64,000 bases of DNA from Planctomycetaceae bacterium (GTDB taxonomy: Bacteria; Planctomycetota; Planctomycetia; Pirellulales; Pirellulaceae): the NCBI GenBank assembly GCA_016794985.1, contig JAEUIQ010000047.1, positions 198,122 through 262,121 of the forward strand, written 5' to 3'. Position numbers and translations under genes: made by a program. Under the pieces are notes generated by a model. The model did no database searches. It worked only from the letters and a program-made list of their open reading frames with translations, and had not been told where the DNA came from. Each line of letters begins with the position of its first letter. Within the stretch, counting starts at the first letter, position 1. Shown here piece after piece: positions 37,355 to 46,981 of the stretch.

Positions 37355-39859
37355 TCAAAATTCTTGTCTCCAAAAGTACCAACAATTGAACAGCATCAGG
37401 ACCGCAGCAAAAATGCCGCTGCTCACAATAGGAGACCATGGATTGTCGGTTTGAGCGGTGAACGTATCGATATCCAACTGCGGCGGGGCTTCATCCGAGC
37501 GATTGGCATCAACAGCCCCATCATTCGCCAGATGCTCGATCAACACATAGCATTCATTTGGCTTGGGAAAAATGGAATAGATTGGTTCGACACCCCAATC
37601 ATAAATGCTGCGAATCAAGTTCTTTTGAACCGACAAAGTTTCAACCACCTTCCCAGTCTCAACATCGACTTTGATCAAGTCGTCAACACCGTACGCGACG
37701 AAAAGGTGATTGTGAGAATCGAAAATAGTGGCCGTCGCTTTTCCGCGGATCCACGATTTGCGGACAAACGAACTATCCTTCGCGTCGAATAACCAAGTCT
37801 CACCATTCGTGTAGGTGACAACTGCTAAGCCCAACTCTTCATTGCAACTTAGTGAAAGTGGGATCGCCGATTTAGGCATTTGCAATTCAGTGATTGGTTC
37901 GAGAGTCTTGGCGTCAAAAACCGCTAATGACCTGCCGCGCATGGGAACCAAAAGCTTATCGCGTACTAGCCCCAGCGGCACTCGGTTGATCGACGTCCAT
38001 TCCCAAGGCAAGGCAACCGTCAAATCAATCTGATACTGGCCATTGGCATTGCGGGTTGCTCGTGAGATCGTCGATCGGCCCAAGGAATAGCACGACGACA
38101 AATCGGGTGTGGCGACAATCCTGTCCCAACTTCGAGCCGCGTCGTAGGCAATGTTGCCAACCGGGACCCATGCCAGTGAAGCTGTACCCGGATTCGTTGA
38201 TTCGGTTGGAGCCGTGGGAGTTGGATCCTCCACAGTGGGGCTTTCTTCACCTGCCGCTGATTCATTCGGAGCGGCAGTCGGCTGGCCAGCTGGACTATTG
38301 TCCGCCGCTTCTGCCGCAACACTCTTGAATTTGCCAAGCGAGGCCTCCGTCAACGCCTTTTGACCTGCGTCGTTCAATTGCAAAACGGCGCCGTAACTTG
38401 TCACGGCCAGCAACTGTTGGTTGGCACCTTGCCAAAAGCCGAGACACCCAAACGGGAGGTCACCCACGACCTGAGGTTTGGCCAATTCGGCAGGTTCGTC
38501 ATATCTGGCAACGGCGAATTTCTTGGTCAGGTCCGGCCGGGGCGGGAAGAACTGCAATTCGCCGACATAGAGCTTGCGGTCCGCCAGATACGTGGGTGAA
38601 GTCGTATTGAGCGAAGGCATCATCCCAGACATTGTCGCGAACATTTCCGGCGGCATGTCGTTACCCAGCGTGTACAGCCCGAGCTGCCAATTTTTGTTCG
38701 TAGTGTCGAAGAACTCCGAATGGTTATGAGCAGAACGTCTCGCCAACGTGTCACCAACCATTTGCAGCTCGGCCGTTCGCTGGAAGGCCACAAGCCCCGA
38801 ATAGGAGTAGCGAGAAAAGCTCAACAGATAACAGGCTCCCGCAAAAAAGATCGTGGCAATGATCGACAATACGACGTTACGAAATACCAAGCCCACACCG
38901 ACGGTGACCGAGTAATACACTAAGAAAATCGTAAATGCTAACGGAATACACCACAAAATCTCGATCATCCATACATTGAACCGCGTGCCCAGAATCAGCC
39001 ATACTCCGACCAAGAACAACGAGCTAATGATCAAGATTAAAAGGCCGCTACCGATAAACTTGGTGAGCAACAAGAAGATTCGCGTTTGCGGTTTGCTTAG
39101 CAGGAGGTACAGGCTGCCCTCTTCCAGCATCTGAGGAATGGCCGTGGATGTCACCAAAATTGCCAATAGAACACCAATCGTCAAAAACAGTTTGTCGAGT
39201 ACAAACGGCAACCAAAGCCGAATGATCTCGGCAAGTCCAATCCCCGAAACTGGCAAAGTCGGAAGGTTGAACCACGCGTAAGTGAGCATCGCGTTCGATT
39301 CTGGTGGAACTGAAAGTTGTCCCCGGAGTCCCTCTTGAATAATCATTCGATTGAGGCGCTTCTGGTAATCAGCCGACAACGTGGTTCGTTGTTCCCACAT
39401 TCGTTTCGTTTGGCGATTGTCGATTTGATCACCCCACTCTTGTTTGTCCCAGAGTGTTGTTTCGTTGATCAAGTAATTCAGTGCTTTCGCCAAGACTTCA
39501 CGCCGTTCTCGGTTTCGTCGGTTGGGCGGGCCACTAGCCGGTTCTTCGGTATCCTTCGCGTCTTCCGCAATCGCAGTCACCGCCGTGCGGTGTTCGGGAG
39601 TGAGCAGCTCCCACAATGTTTTCGCCACGGAATCACCGGGCCGCTCGGCCGCCGCAACCCAAGCTTTGGCCGTCTCGACCGGCTGACGAATCTCATCGCG
39701 CACCACCTCGAATCGGACTTGTTCTTTGAAGGACAATGGCGCGAGTGCCAACAGCAACAAAACGACGCCGACGACTTCGAAGTACAACAATTTAGTGGCC
39801 AAAGTCGACCACAAAGATTCTTTCATGATCGCGAAAAACTGGTTCATATTCGGTCCCAA
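37355..39859 (-). CDS. ABC-2-type permease with large extracytoplasmic propeller-like domain
   Basis: The 834-residue protein has one membrane helix near the N-terminus (24-46), an extracytoplasmic helical region, a cluster of five or six helices (about 205-370), then ~420 residues of beta-rich sequence (430-800) and a last helix (WSPIVSSGIFAAVLMLFNCWYFW). The beta part has short repeats such as LAVFDAKTLEPI and TWLFDAKDSSFV, as in PQQ/WD-like propellers. An acidic Thr/Pro/Ala-rich linker lies near 510-545. The ATPase gene is 87 bp upstream, so the two form an exporter or a membrane-remodelling pump. A Met at residue 5 is an alternative start. Confidence 0.8.
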   Translation of the reverse strand: MGPNMNQFFAIMKESLWSTLATKLLYFEVVGVVLLLLALAPLSFKEQVRFEVVRDEIRQPVETAKAWVAAAERPGDSVAKTLWELLTPEHRTAVTAIAEDAKDTEEPASGPPNRRNRERREVLAKALNYLINETTLWDKQEWGDQIDNRQTKRMWEQRTTLSADYQKRLNRMIIQEGLRGQLSVPPESNAMLTYAWFNLPTLPVSGIGLAEIIRLWLPFVLDKLFLTIGVLLAILVTSTAIPQMLEEGSLYLLLSKPQTRIFLLLTKFIGSGLLILIISSLFLVGVWLILGTRFNVWMIEILWCIPLAFTIFLVYYSVTVGVGLVFRNVVLSIIATIFFAGACYLLSFSRYSYSGLVAFQRTAELQMVGDTLARRSAHNHSEFFDTTNKNWQLGLYTLGNDMPPEMFATMSGMMPSLNTTSPTYLADRKLYVGELQFFPPRPDLTKKFAVARYDEPAELAKPQVVGDLPFGCLGFWQGANQQLLAVTSYGAVLQLNDAGQKALTEASLGKFKSVAAEAADNSPAGQPTAAPNESAAGEESPTVEDPTPTAPTESTNPGTASLAWVPVGNIAYDAARSWDRIVATPDLSSCYSLGRSTISRATRNANGQYQIDLTVALPWEWTSINRVPLGLVRDKLLVPMRGRSLAVFDAKTLEPITELQMPKSAIPLSLSCNEELGLAVVTYTNGETWLFDAKDSSFVRKSWIRGKATATIFDSHNHLFVAYGVDDLIKVDVETGKVVETLSVQKNLIRSIYDWGVEPIYSIFPKPNECYVLIEHLANDGAVDANRSDEAPPQLDIDTFTAQTDNPWSPIVSSGIFAAVLMLFNCWYFWRQEF

Positions 39860-39946
39860 ATTCTTTCGTAAAGAACTTACTCTGTCTTAGAGAACTTCAA
39901 AGTTGAGGATTTCGATGACAACGCTTACCCTGGTCAATAAGAGGTC

Positions 39947-41044
39947 TTATTGGCGACGCCCCGCTTGCAGTAGCACTTGACGCACTTCCGCATTTTTTAC
40001 ATCAGCACTCTTTTCCGAATGCCCAACCAATTCCAAAAACGCCGCTTCCAGCGACAATCGCTGCGGCGTAAGAGACAGAATGCTAAGCCCCGCTTTACGC
40101 AACAAGTCAACGCGAGCATCCACCTGCTTTTGATCTTCCAATTCTTCCGTAATCCACCACTGCCCTTCGCCGTCCAACTTGATTGCCGACGCGCGAAATC
40201 CCCGTGGATCCCATTCCGCTGAATCCGGTCCAATTCTGGTTAACGCGGTGATTGATTCCGGCGGTCCCGCAACCAAGAATTTCACAGAAATCCCGTTGGT
40301 TTTTCCGCGACTGGTCTGCAAGAAGTCATGGATTCCGGCGACCGCGCCACAGTACGTGACGTTGCCTTCGGATAAGATCGCCACGTCTTGGCACAGGACT
40401 TCGACTTCTTGTAAGAGGTGACTATTGAGAAACACGGTGGTACCGCCCTTGCTCAACCGCAGCAAGATCTCGCGCACGCCCGCGCGAGCCTTCGGGTCAA
40501 GACCATCGGTTGGCTCGTCTAAAACCAGCAGCTTCGGTTGATGGATCATTGCTTGGGCCAACCCAAGGCGTTGGACCATGCCTTTCGAATACTTCTTAAT
40601 TGACGACTTGCCCCAGCCTTCGAGCCCCACCAAGGACAAAAGTTCATCCCGCTTCGCGCGGACTTGACCACCGGACAGTCCGCTCAAGCCGCCGCAGTAT
40701 TCCAAGGCTTGATACCCGGTCAAGTAACTGGGAAGGGCAAGTTTTTCAGGCAAGTATCCAATCATGCGCCGAGCGGCCAAACTGCCGGCCGGCAACCCAA
40801 AGACCGTCGCAGACCCCGACGTGTGTCGAATGATGCCCATCAACACTTTGACGAACGTCGTCTTCCCGGCCCCGTTAGGGCCTAATAGCCCAAACACGCG
40901 CCCCGCTTGTACTTCAAAGCTAACGCCGTTCAAGGCTTGAAATTTTTTCCGCTTGATCCATCCTTCTCGGTATGTCTTTCGCAAATCAACCGCGCGGATG
41001 GCCGCCGTGGTTCCTGAGGGCGCTGCGTTGTTCGTAGAAATCAA
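39947..41044 (-). CDS. ABC transporter ATP-binding protein (ABC-2/Nod-factor-export type)
   Basis: The 365-residue protein has Walker A GPNGAGKT (55-62), the signature stretch YSKGMVQRLGLAQ and Walker B LLVLDEPTDGLDP, then the H-loop NSHLLQEVE. The C-terminal ~100 residues extend beyond the usual ATPase. It powers the permease encoded 87 bp downstream. Together they form a two-component ABC-2 exporter whose substrate cannot be predicted from sequence. Confidence 0.93.
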   Translation of the reverse strand: MISTNNAAPSGTTAAIRAVDLRKTYREGWIKRKKFQALNGVSFEVQAGRVFGLLGPNGAGKTTFVKVLMGIIRHTSGSATVFGLPAGSLAARRMIGYLPEKLALPSYLTGYQALEYCGGLSGLSGGQVRAKRDELLSLVGLEGWGKSSIKKYSKGMVQRLGLAQAMIHQPKLLVLDEPTDGLDPKARAGVREILLRLSKGGTTVFLNSHLLQEVEVLCQDVAILSEGNVTYCGAVAGIHDFLQTSRGKTNGISVKFLVAGPPESITALTRIGPDSAEWDPRGFRASAIKLDGEGQWWITEELEDQKQVDARVDLLRKAGLSILSLTPQRLSLEAAFLELVGHSEKSADVKNAEVRQVLLQAGRRQ

Positions 41045-41346
41045 GTCAAAGTCCTTATGCTATTCTTCCGGCAACCGATTTTTTCCAGAATGCCGGTTTG
41101 TTCCCGAATATTTGAGTTCGCGGTACCTAATACGATATTGGAAACAACTTGGCTCAGGAAGGGTCCCGCACCCACGGATCGGTCCGAACCGACACTGCAT
41201 TCCGTTCCAATTCAGAACCGGTTGGGCAAACATCCCGGACAAACCTAAGCCCACCGTAGCGGTCCACGTTGGCTCGCTGTTGTCGTTCGCCTGGGCTATA
41301 ATTCGGGCTTCCGGGCAGCGTTGACCAATCCAAACACCCACGAAAC
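41045..41346. promoter_or_regulatory. Intergenic region with divergent promoters
   Basis: About 300 bp separate the minus-strand ABC ATPase from the plus-strand cytochrome, so both promoters must lie here. No clear -35/-10 pair, operator repeat or RNA gene was seen. Confidence 0.4.
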
Positions 41347-44300
41347 TTGAGCGGTGCCCGAATGCGTCCCTGTACTACTGCGGTCTTTCGATTTTGGTTT
41401 CATTTTTTAGTCGCTTGTGTACTAAGTAGCTCTGCCAACGCGACGGGTGGGGCCGTGTTCCAAGATGATTCGCCCCAGTCGTTTGAGCCTGGCCCCAATA
41501 CCCAACCCGAGACGGTGCCACCGCTGACCGATCCGGCAGCGGTCGAGGCCTGGGTCACTCCACCGGGATTTGAGATCGGCCTGTTCTCCAGTAGCCCGAA
41601 GATAGCTCAGCCAATCGCGGGAACGTTCGATCGAATGGGGCGACTTTGGTTGGCCGAGAATTACACCTATGCCGAACTTCCGCAACGGTTTGATCGGTCA
41701 TTGCGGGACCGGGTTGTTATCCTCCAAGATTCGAACCAAGACGGAGTGGCGGATCGGCATTCGGTGTTTTACGATCAAGCCGAAATGTTGGCCAGTGTTG
41801 AAGTTGGAATGGGCGGTGTCTGGCTCCTATGCGCCCCACGCTTGCTCTTCATTCCCGATCAAGATTTAGACGGACGCCCCGATGGCGAACCGCAAGTAAT
41901 TTTGGATGGATTCGAGGATCGCGAAGTAGGCCACAATCTCGTCAACGGATTGCGGTGGGGACCCGATGGTTGGCTTTATGGACGACATGGCATTCAAGCA
42001 ACTAGCCATGTCGGGAAGCCTGGGACACCACCGGAGAATCGCATCACGCTCAACTGCTGTATCTGGCGTTATCACCCAGTCTACGAAAAGTTTGAAGTGG
42101 TCACCCATGGGACCACCAATCCATGGGGACATGATTGGGACGAGCATGGCGAACTTTTTTTTATTAACACGGTCATTGGACACCTGTGGCACGCGATCCC
42201 TGGGCTACATACCGAGAGAATGTATGGCGAAGACTTGCGTCCTTATCTGTTTCATCTCACCGCACAAGTCGCTGACCATTATCATTGGGACCGACAATTT
42301 GAAGCTTGGATGCAACAACGCGATGGCATGACACCCGGGACCGATGCCGCAGGTGGTGGTCACGCGCATAGCGGGCTGGCTATTTACCACGGGTATCGTT
42401 GGCCTTCAGAGTATCATGGCGATGTACTGACATTGAACTTTCACGGGCGACGTATCAATCAGGATAAACTCAAGTCGTTGGGAGCGACCTACACAGCAGA
42501 ACACTGTCCCGATCCGTTCAAGACGTCTGATCCGTGGTTTCGCGGGATCGATTTGTTTTGTGGTCCCGATGATGCCATGTATGTCTTGGATTGGTCCGAC
42601 TTGGGCGAGTGTCATGAAAACGATGGGATCCACCGTAGTTCCGGACGAATTTATCGCGTGAACTACTCTACGAATGCGACGACAACCTCGCCTGCCAATG
42701 TTCGAGATGTCACCGAGGTTGTCGCGACGCTAAACAGTTCCAACTTGTTAGGAATCGCGGAACTATTGCACGATCAGCGTCCATGGGTTTGGCGCCAAGC
42801 GAGGCTTCGCCTCCAAGAACATGCCAGTGGTTTCGGCCGCGAAGATGCCGAATTAGAGGCGGATCTTTTTCGGGTGAAGAATCGGCTGCAGGCCGAGTTT
42901 TCTCAGGCGAGTTCGTCCGGATTGCGGCATCGTCTCTTAACAGGTCTTTGGGCAACCGGGTTACTGAAGGTCGACGAGATTGCAACGCTATTGGGACACT
43001 CGGATCCTCACGTGCGCGTGTGGGCGATTCGATTCTTGACCGATTCGTCAGTCGCCGGTCCGCAGCAACGGCTGGCAGGTCTTGAACTGGGCACGATGTC
43101 CTCCGAGTCCGTGGCCGCCTTATTGAAGCTTGCCGCCAGTGAACAACACGGTTTGGTTCTGACCTACTTGGCATCGTCCATGCGGCTGATGAATTTGGCG
43201 GATCGCTGGATAATGGCAAGTTATTTGGTTCAACACGGAGAATTCGCGGAAGATCGCGTGTTCCCTTACTTGCTTTGGTACGGATTAGAACCGAGTATCG
43301 CCTTCCATTCGCGTCAAGTTGCCGAGATTTTAAACGCAAGCCGACTCCCGGTCATCGATCGCTTTGTCGCGAGACGATTGGCCATCGAGTACACCTTTCG
43401 GCCGGATGCGCTGCAGGGTCTCCTAGGGTACCTGGGTGACAAAGCGGTCAACATCGTCAAGAAGAATCAAATATTGGATGGCTTGACGGACGGATGGAAA
43501 GGTTGGAGCGATTTGCCCCGCCCAACCGGGTGGGAAGTGATGGCTCACTTGTCCGAACGTGAAAAAACAACGGCGGCCTTGGTGGAGGAACTGAACACGT
43601 ATTTTGAAAATCGCCAGTCCCTGTCCGAACGACTGGTCTTGCTCGGTGATGAAAAGCAAACGTTGGAATTGCGGGGCTCCTTGATCCGTTCCGTGGTTCG
43701 CGATCTCGAAAGAGTCGGCGATACTTGGTCCGCAACCGATGAACAAGCGGCCGTTCTGCTTGGGAATCTGTTAGGGCATCGATTCCTGTCTGTAGGAGCG
43801 GCGCAAGGTTTGGCACGTTGGCGTGACTCGCGCGCGGCCGACATTTTGATTCGCAATTACCCATCCGCACCGGCAGCAGGTCAAGTCGCGATTATTTCGG
43901 CTTTGTGTGAGCGTTCTGACCGGGCTCGCGCATTGCTAAGTGCGATCCAAGCCGGAGCCATTCCGAAGGCTGCCGTTTCCGCCAATCAAATTCGGCAGCT
44001 TCAACTATTAGGGCAAGAAGAAATAGGAACGTTGGTCGCTCAGATTTGGCCTGAATTGACCAGCTTACTTGGGAAGTCTCAAATGCAACTCGTGCAGTCG
44101 TTGCGTGAAGTTCTGTCTCCCGAAGCGATCGCGAAGGCCGACATCGGCCGCGGTCAAAAACTATTTCAACAACAATGTGGAAAGTGTCATCGGCTGTTTG
44201 GTGCCGGAGAAACGTTAGGACCCGAACTAACCGGAGCTCAGCGTGACAACTTGAGTTACTGGCTGCAAAACATTGTCGCACCTTCCGCAGAGGTCAATAC

Positions 44301-44544
44301 CGAGTTTCGTTTGTCGTTGATTCAAATGGCCGATGGTCGAACTTTATCGGGCGTTGTAACGCAAAAAAGCCCCAGTTCGTTCGTGTTGGTTTCGCAAGAA
44401 CAGTCGCAACTGATCAAACAAGAGGATGTGGAAGAGATCAAGCCACTGAGTCAATCGTTGATGCCAGACGGCCTGCTCGACAGCCTCACCGACTCCGACA
44501 AACAAGATCTGTTCAAGTACCTGATGTCACCTGCCGGGAAGTAG
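41347..44544 (+). CDS. PVC-type membrane-bound dehydrogenase domain / HEAT / cytochrome c protein
   Basis: A large exported protein of a class expanded in planctomycetes. After a signal sequence (about residues 1-33) comes a propeller-like dehydrogenase domain (~60-440, with blocks such as GFEIGLFSSSPKIAQPIAGTF and MYVLDWSD), helical HEAT-like repeats (~460-900) and a C-terminal cytochrome c. The haem site CGKCH is at residues 944-948, followed by GETLGPELTG and the distal NIVAPSAEVN block. It probably passes electrons from sugar or other oxidations in the periplasm. Substrate unknown. It begins a run of same-strand genes ending at 49319. Confidence 0.92.
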   Translation: MSGARMRPCTTAVFRFWFHFLVACVLSSSANATGGAVFQDDSPQSFEPGPNTQPETVPPLTDPAAVEAWVTPPGFEIGLFSSSPKIAQPIAGTFDRMGRLWLAENYTYAELPQRFDRSLRDRVVILQDSNQDGVADRHSVFYDQAEMLASVEVGMGGVWLLCAPRLLFIPDQDLDGRPDGEPQVILDGFEDREVGHNLVNGLRWGPDGWLYGRHGIQATSHVGKPGTPPENRITLNCCIWRYHPVYEKFEVVTHGTTNPWGHDWDEHGELFFINTVIGHLWHAIPGLHTERMYGEDLRPYLFHLTAQVADHYHWDRQFEAWMQQRDGMTPGTDAAGGGHAHSGLAIYHGYRWPSEYHGDVLTLNFHGRRINQDKLKSLGATYTAEHCPDPFKTSDPWFRGIDLFCGPDDAMYVLDWSDLGECHENDGIHRSSGRIYRVNYSTNATTTSPANVRDVTEVVATLNSSNLLGIAELLHDQRPWVWRQARLRLQEHASGFGREDAELEADLFRVKNRLQAEFSQASSSGLRHRLLTGLWATGLLKVDEIATLLGHSDPHVRVWAIRFLTDSSVAGPQQRLAGLELGTMSSESVAALLKLAASEQHGLVLTYLASSMRLMNLADRWIMASYLVQHGEFAEDRVFPYLLWYGLEPSIAFHSRQVAEILNASRLPVIDRFVARRLAIEYTFRPDALQGLLGYLGDKAVNIVKKNQILDGLTDGWKGWSDLPRPTGWEVMAHLSEREKTTAALVEELNTYFENRQSLSERLVLLGDEKQTLELRGSLIRSVVRDLERVGDTWSATDEQAAVLLGNLLGHRFLSVGAAQGLARWRDSRAADILIRNYPSAPAAGQVAIISALCERSDRARALLSAIQAGAIPKAAVSANQIRQLQLLGQEEIGTLVAQIWPELTSLLGKSQMQLVQSLREVLSPEAIAKADIGRGQKLFQQQCGKCHRLFGAGETLGPELTGAQRDNLSYWLQNIVAPSAEVNTEFRLSLIQMADGRTLSGVVTQKSPSSFVLVSQEQSQLIKQEDVEEIKPLSQSLMPDGLLDSLTDSDKQDLFKYLMSPAGK

Positions 44545-44600
44545 TCCCACGACATGTTCCAGCGATTTGCCAGTTTAGAAAACGGAAAGTGATTCAATTC

Positions 44601-46172
44601 ATGTCTGCAAGCTACCTTCGATTCGTATGGCTGTTTTTGATTTTGCATGCTGCGAATTCCCATGGCTCGCGGCTCTTCGCGCAAACTGAGCTTGCTGAAC
44701 AGCTTCAGCAGATCGATCGCTTGGCTGAATCGGTGCGGGCGGATTGGCACGTCCCTGGTTTGTCGGTAGCGATTGTCAAGGATGGAGAGCTATTGTTTTC
44801 CAAAGGATATGGAGTGCGCGAGTTGGGTAGTGCGGCACCGGTCGATGCCGACACCCTGTTCGTGATTGCTTCCAACTCGAAAGCCTTCGTGACCGCGTCG
44901 ATTTCAATCTTGGTTTCAGAAGGAAAATTGAAGTGGGACGACCGTGCGGCGGACTATTTGCCCGAACTGCGTCTTAACGATCCACTAGCCACGAATGAAA
45001 TCACCATTCGCGATTTGGTGTCGCACCGAAGTGGCTTGGGAACATTTAGCGGTGATTTGCTCTGGTATGGCACCAACTACTCGCGGGCCGAGATCTTGCA
45101 TCGCGTTCGACATCTCAAGCCGGTCTCTTCGTTTCGCAATCAGTACGGTTATCAAAACTTGATGTTTATCGCAGCTGGGCAGATCGTCGAGCGAGTTTCC
45201 GGACAGTCTTGTTCCGATTTTGTTCAGCAGAGAATCTTGGAACCGATCGGCATGAAACGAACAACGACGAGTATTCGCGATTTTGACGAGAACGTGGCGA
45301 GTCCACACAACGAGTCCGGAGGATCCCTCCGAGTGCTTCCGCACGACGACATGGACAATTGCTGGGGGGCCTGTGGACTCAACTCATCTGCCAACGATTT
45401 GAGCCGTTGGTTGCGGCTGCAATTGGCTCGCGGCGAGTTCGCCGGCCACAGGATCTTGGACCGCGAACAGGTCTGGCAAATGTGGCAACCGAGCATTGCG
45501 ATGACGGTCTCCGAGGAATCGATGAAGTTCAATCCATCGCGCTACTTCTCTGCTTATGGGTTGGGGTGGGGAATATCGAGTTATCAAGGTCGTCGCGTCA
45601 TCGGACACGGGGGTGGATTGGATGGCATGATCTCGCAAACAGCCATGATGCCGGAAGAAAATCTGGGAGTGGTGGTTTTGACGAATAGCGAATCGCCGGT
45701 TTCGACCATTTTGCGTGATTCGATTTTCGACATCTTGCTGGACACACCGGACAAGCAGGACTGGAATGCCGCGTACCAGCAACGGTACGCTCAAAGGCAA
45801 GCGGAAGCCCAACAACAAAGGGCCAAATGGGAAGCTGAAAAAATCTCGAATGCACCCCATTCTTTACCCATCGAGAAGTACTGTGGTACGTATCGTTGTC
45901 CATTGTATGGCGATGTGACGATTGAATTGGAGAACGGAGGTTTGGTTCTGAAAATGGTTCCGGCCCCCGATTTTGTAGCGGATTTGGTGCATCGCCATTA
46001 CAACTGCTTCGAATTGAGGTGGCGTCCCACGGTCACGTACAACTATCCGATTGGTTCAGTGAATTTTACAATCGATGGACGTGGCGAGAGCTCGAAACTA
46101 GCTATCGATCAACCGAACGACGATTTCTGGTTTTATGAATTAGACTTGCGACGAGTAACGGAGAAACCATGA
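44601..46172 (+). CDS. Serine hydrolase, beta-lactamase/class C penicillin-binding family
   Basis: A serine peptidase or esterase fold. From the ATG at 44601 there is a signal peptide (hydrophobic core FVWLFLILHAANS); the frame also opens with a GTG at 44589. The nucleophile motif SNSK (residues 91-94) and the YxN-type motif seen as YQN give the first two active-site elements; the third lies in a HGGGLDG block. A C-terminal ~140-residue domain with short beta strands follows, often seen as DUF3471 in the same family. Substrate unknown. Its stop overlaps the methyltransferase start (ATGA). Confidence 0.9.
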   Translation: MSASYLRFVWLFLILHAANSHGSRLFAQTELAEQLQQIDRLAESVRADWHVPGLSVAIVKDGELLFSKGYGVRELGSAAPVDADTLFVIASNSKAFVTASISILVSEGKLKWDDRAADYLPELRLNDPLATNEITIRDLVSHRSGLGTFSGDLLWYGTNYSRAEILHRVRHLKPVSSFRNQYGYQNLMFIAAGQIVERVSGQSCSDFVQQRILEPIGMKRTTTSIRDFDENVASPHNESGGSLRVLPHDDMDNCWGACGLNSSANDLSRWLRLQLARGEFAGHRILDREQVWQMWQPSIAMTVSEESMKFNPSRYFSAYGLGWGISSYQGRRVIGHGGGLDGMISQTAMMPEENLGVVVLTNSESPVSTILRDSIFDILLDTPDKQDWNAAYQQRYAQRQAEAQQQRAKWEAEKISNAPHSLPIEKYCGTYRCPLYGDVTIELENGGLVLKMVPAPDFVADLVHRHYNCFELRWRPTVTYNYPIGSVNFTIDGRGESSKLAIDQPNDDFWFYELDLRRVTEKP

Positions 46173-46981
46173 GCCGACGCCATTGGAGTCCACTGCCCGG
46201 CGTCGATACTGGGACATGGGATTATCTCAACAGCAGTTGGATCGCCGAACGCTACGAAAGCTACTTTGCCGATCATCCACTATTTGCGGTGGATCAAGAA
46301 ATCTTAATCTCGGCCTTCGGCCCGCCGGCGGCTGACAAGACGATCGTCGATCTCGGTTGCGGCAATGGGCGCGCGTTGTTACCCTTGATTCAATTGGGCT
46401 TTCAAGGGTTGGCGGTTGATCTTTCCACGGCGATGTTGGGTGAAGTTCGCACGCGCGCTCGAAAACTAGGCCTAGATGTAACTTGCGTCCACGCCAACCT
46501 CGTCCAACTGGAAGGTTTGGCAGATCAAAGTTGCGATCATGGCCTGTGTTTGTTCAGTACGTTGGGTATGATTCAAGGGCGTCGCCATCGAGTCGCAGCC
46601 TTAACGCACTTTCGACGGATCATTCGCTCCAGTGGAACCTTGGTGTTGCACATTCACAATTACTGGTACAACTTGTTTGATCCCGGTGGTCCGTGGTGGC
46701 TGCTCAGAAACTTGGTGGCTTCGTGTTGGAGCCAAACTTTGGGTAACGGCCGATTGGAACGCGGCGACAAACACTACCCTTACCGTGGACTGCAAAACAT
46801 GTTTCTCCACGTATTCACGCGTGGTGAAATTGCTGCTGATTTGCAAGCGGCTGGTTGGACGTCCATCGAGTTCATTCCATTGCGACCGGTCAGCCTTCAG
46901 CCATGGCGGCAACCCGCATTTGCAAAGTCGATTCGAACGGTTGGATGGGTCATTGTGTGTCGTAGCGAGACCGGATCATGA
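46169..46981 (+). CDS. Class I SAM-dependent methyltransferase
   Basis: Cytoplasmic methyltransferase with the SAM-binding motif I VDLGCGNGRAL (about residues 61-71), motif II LAVDLSTAML and a motif IV strand LCLFSTLGMIQ. The C-terminal region is a family-specific cap. The 270-residue length is common. The start ATG overlaps the upstream TGA, and its stop overlaps the next ATG, so it is translated together with its neighbours. The methyl acceptor is unknown. Confidence 0.88.
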   Translation: MSRRHWSPLPGVDTGTWDYLNSSWIAERYESYFADHPLFAVDQEILISAFGPPAADKTIVDLGCGNGRALLPLIQLGFQGLAVDLSTAMLGEVRTRARKLGLDVTCVHANLVQLEGLADQSCDHGLCLFSTLGMIQGRRHRVAALTHFRRIIRSSGTLVLHIHNYWYNLFDPGGPWWLLRNLVASCWSQTLGNGRLERGDKHYPYRGLQNMFLHVFTRGEIAADLQAAGWTSIEFIPLRPVSLQPWRQPAFAKSIRTVGWVIVCRSETGS

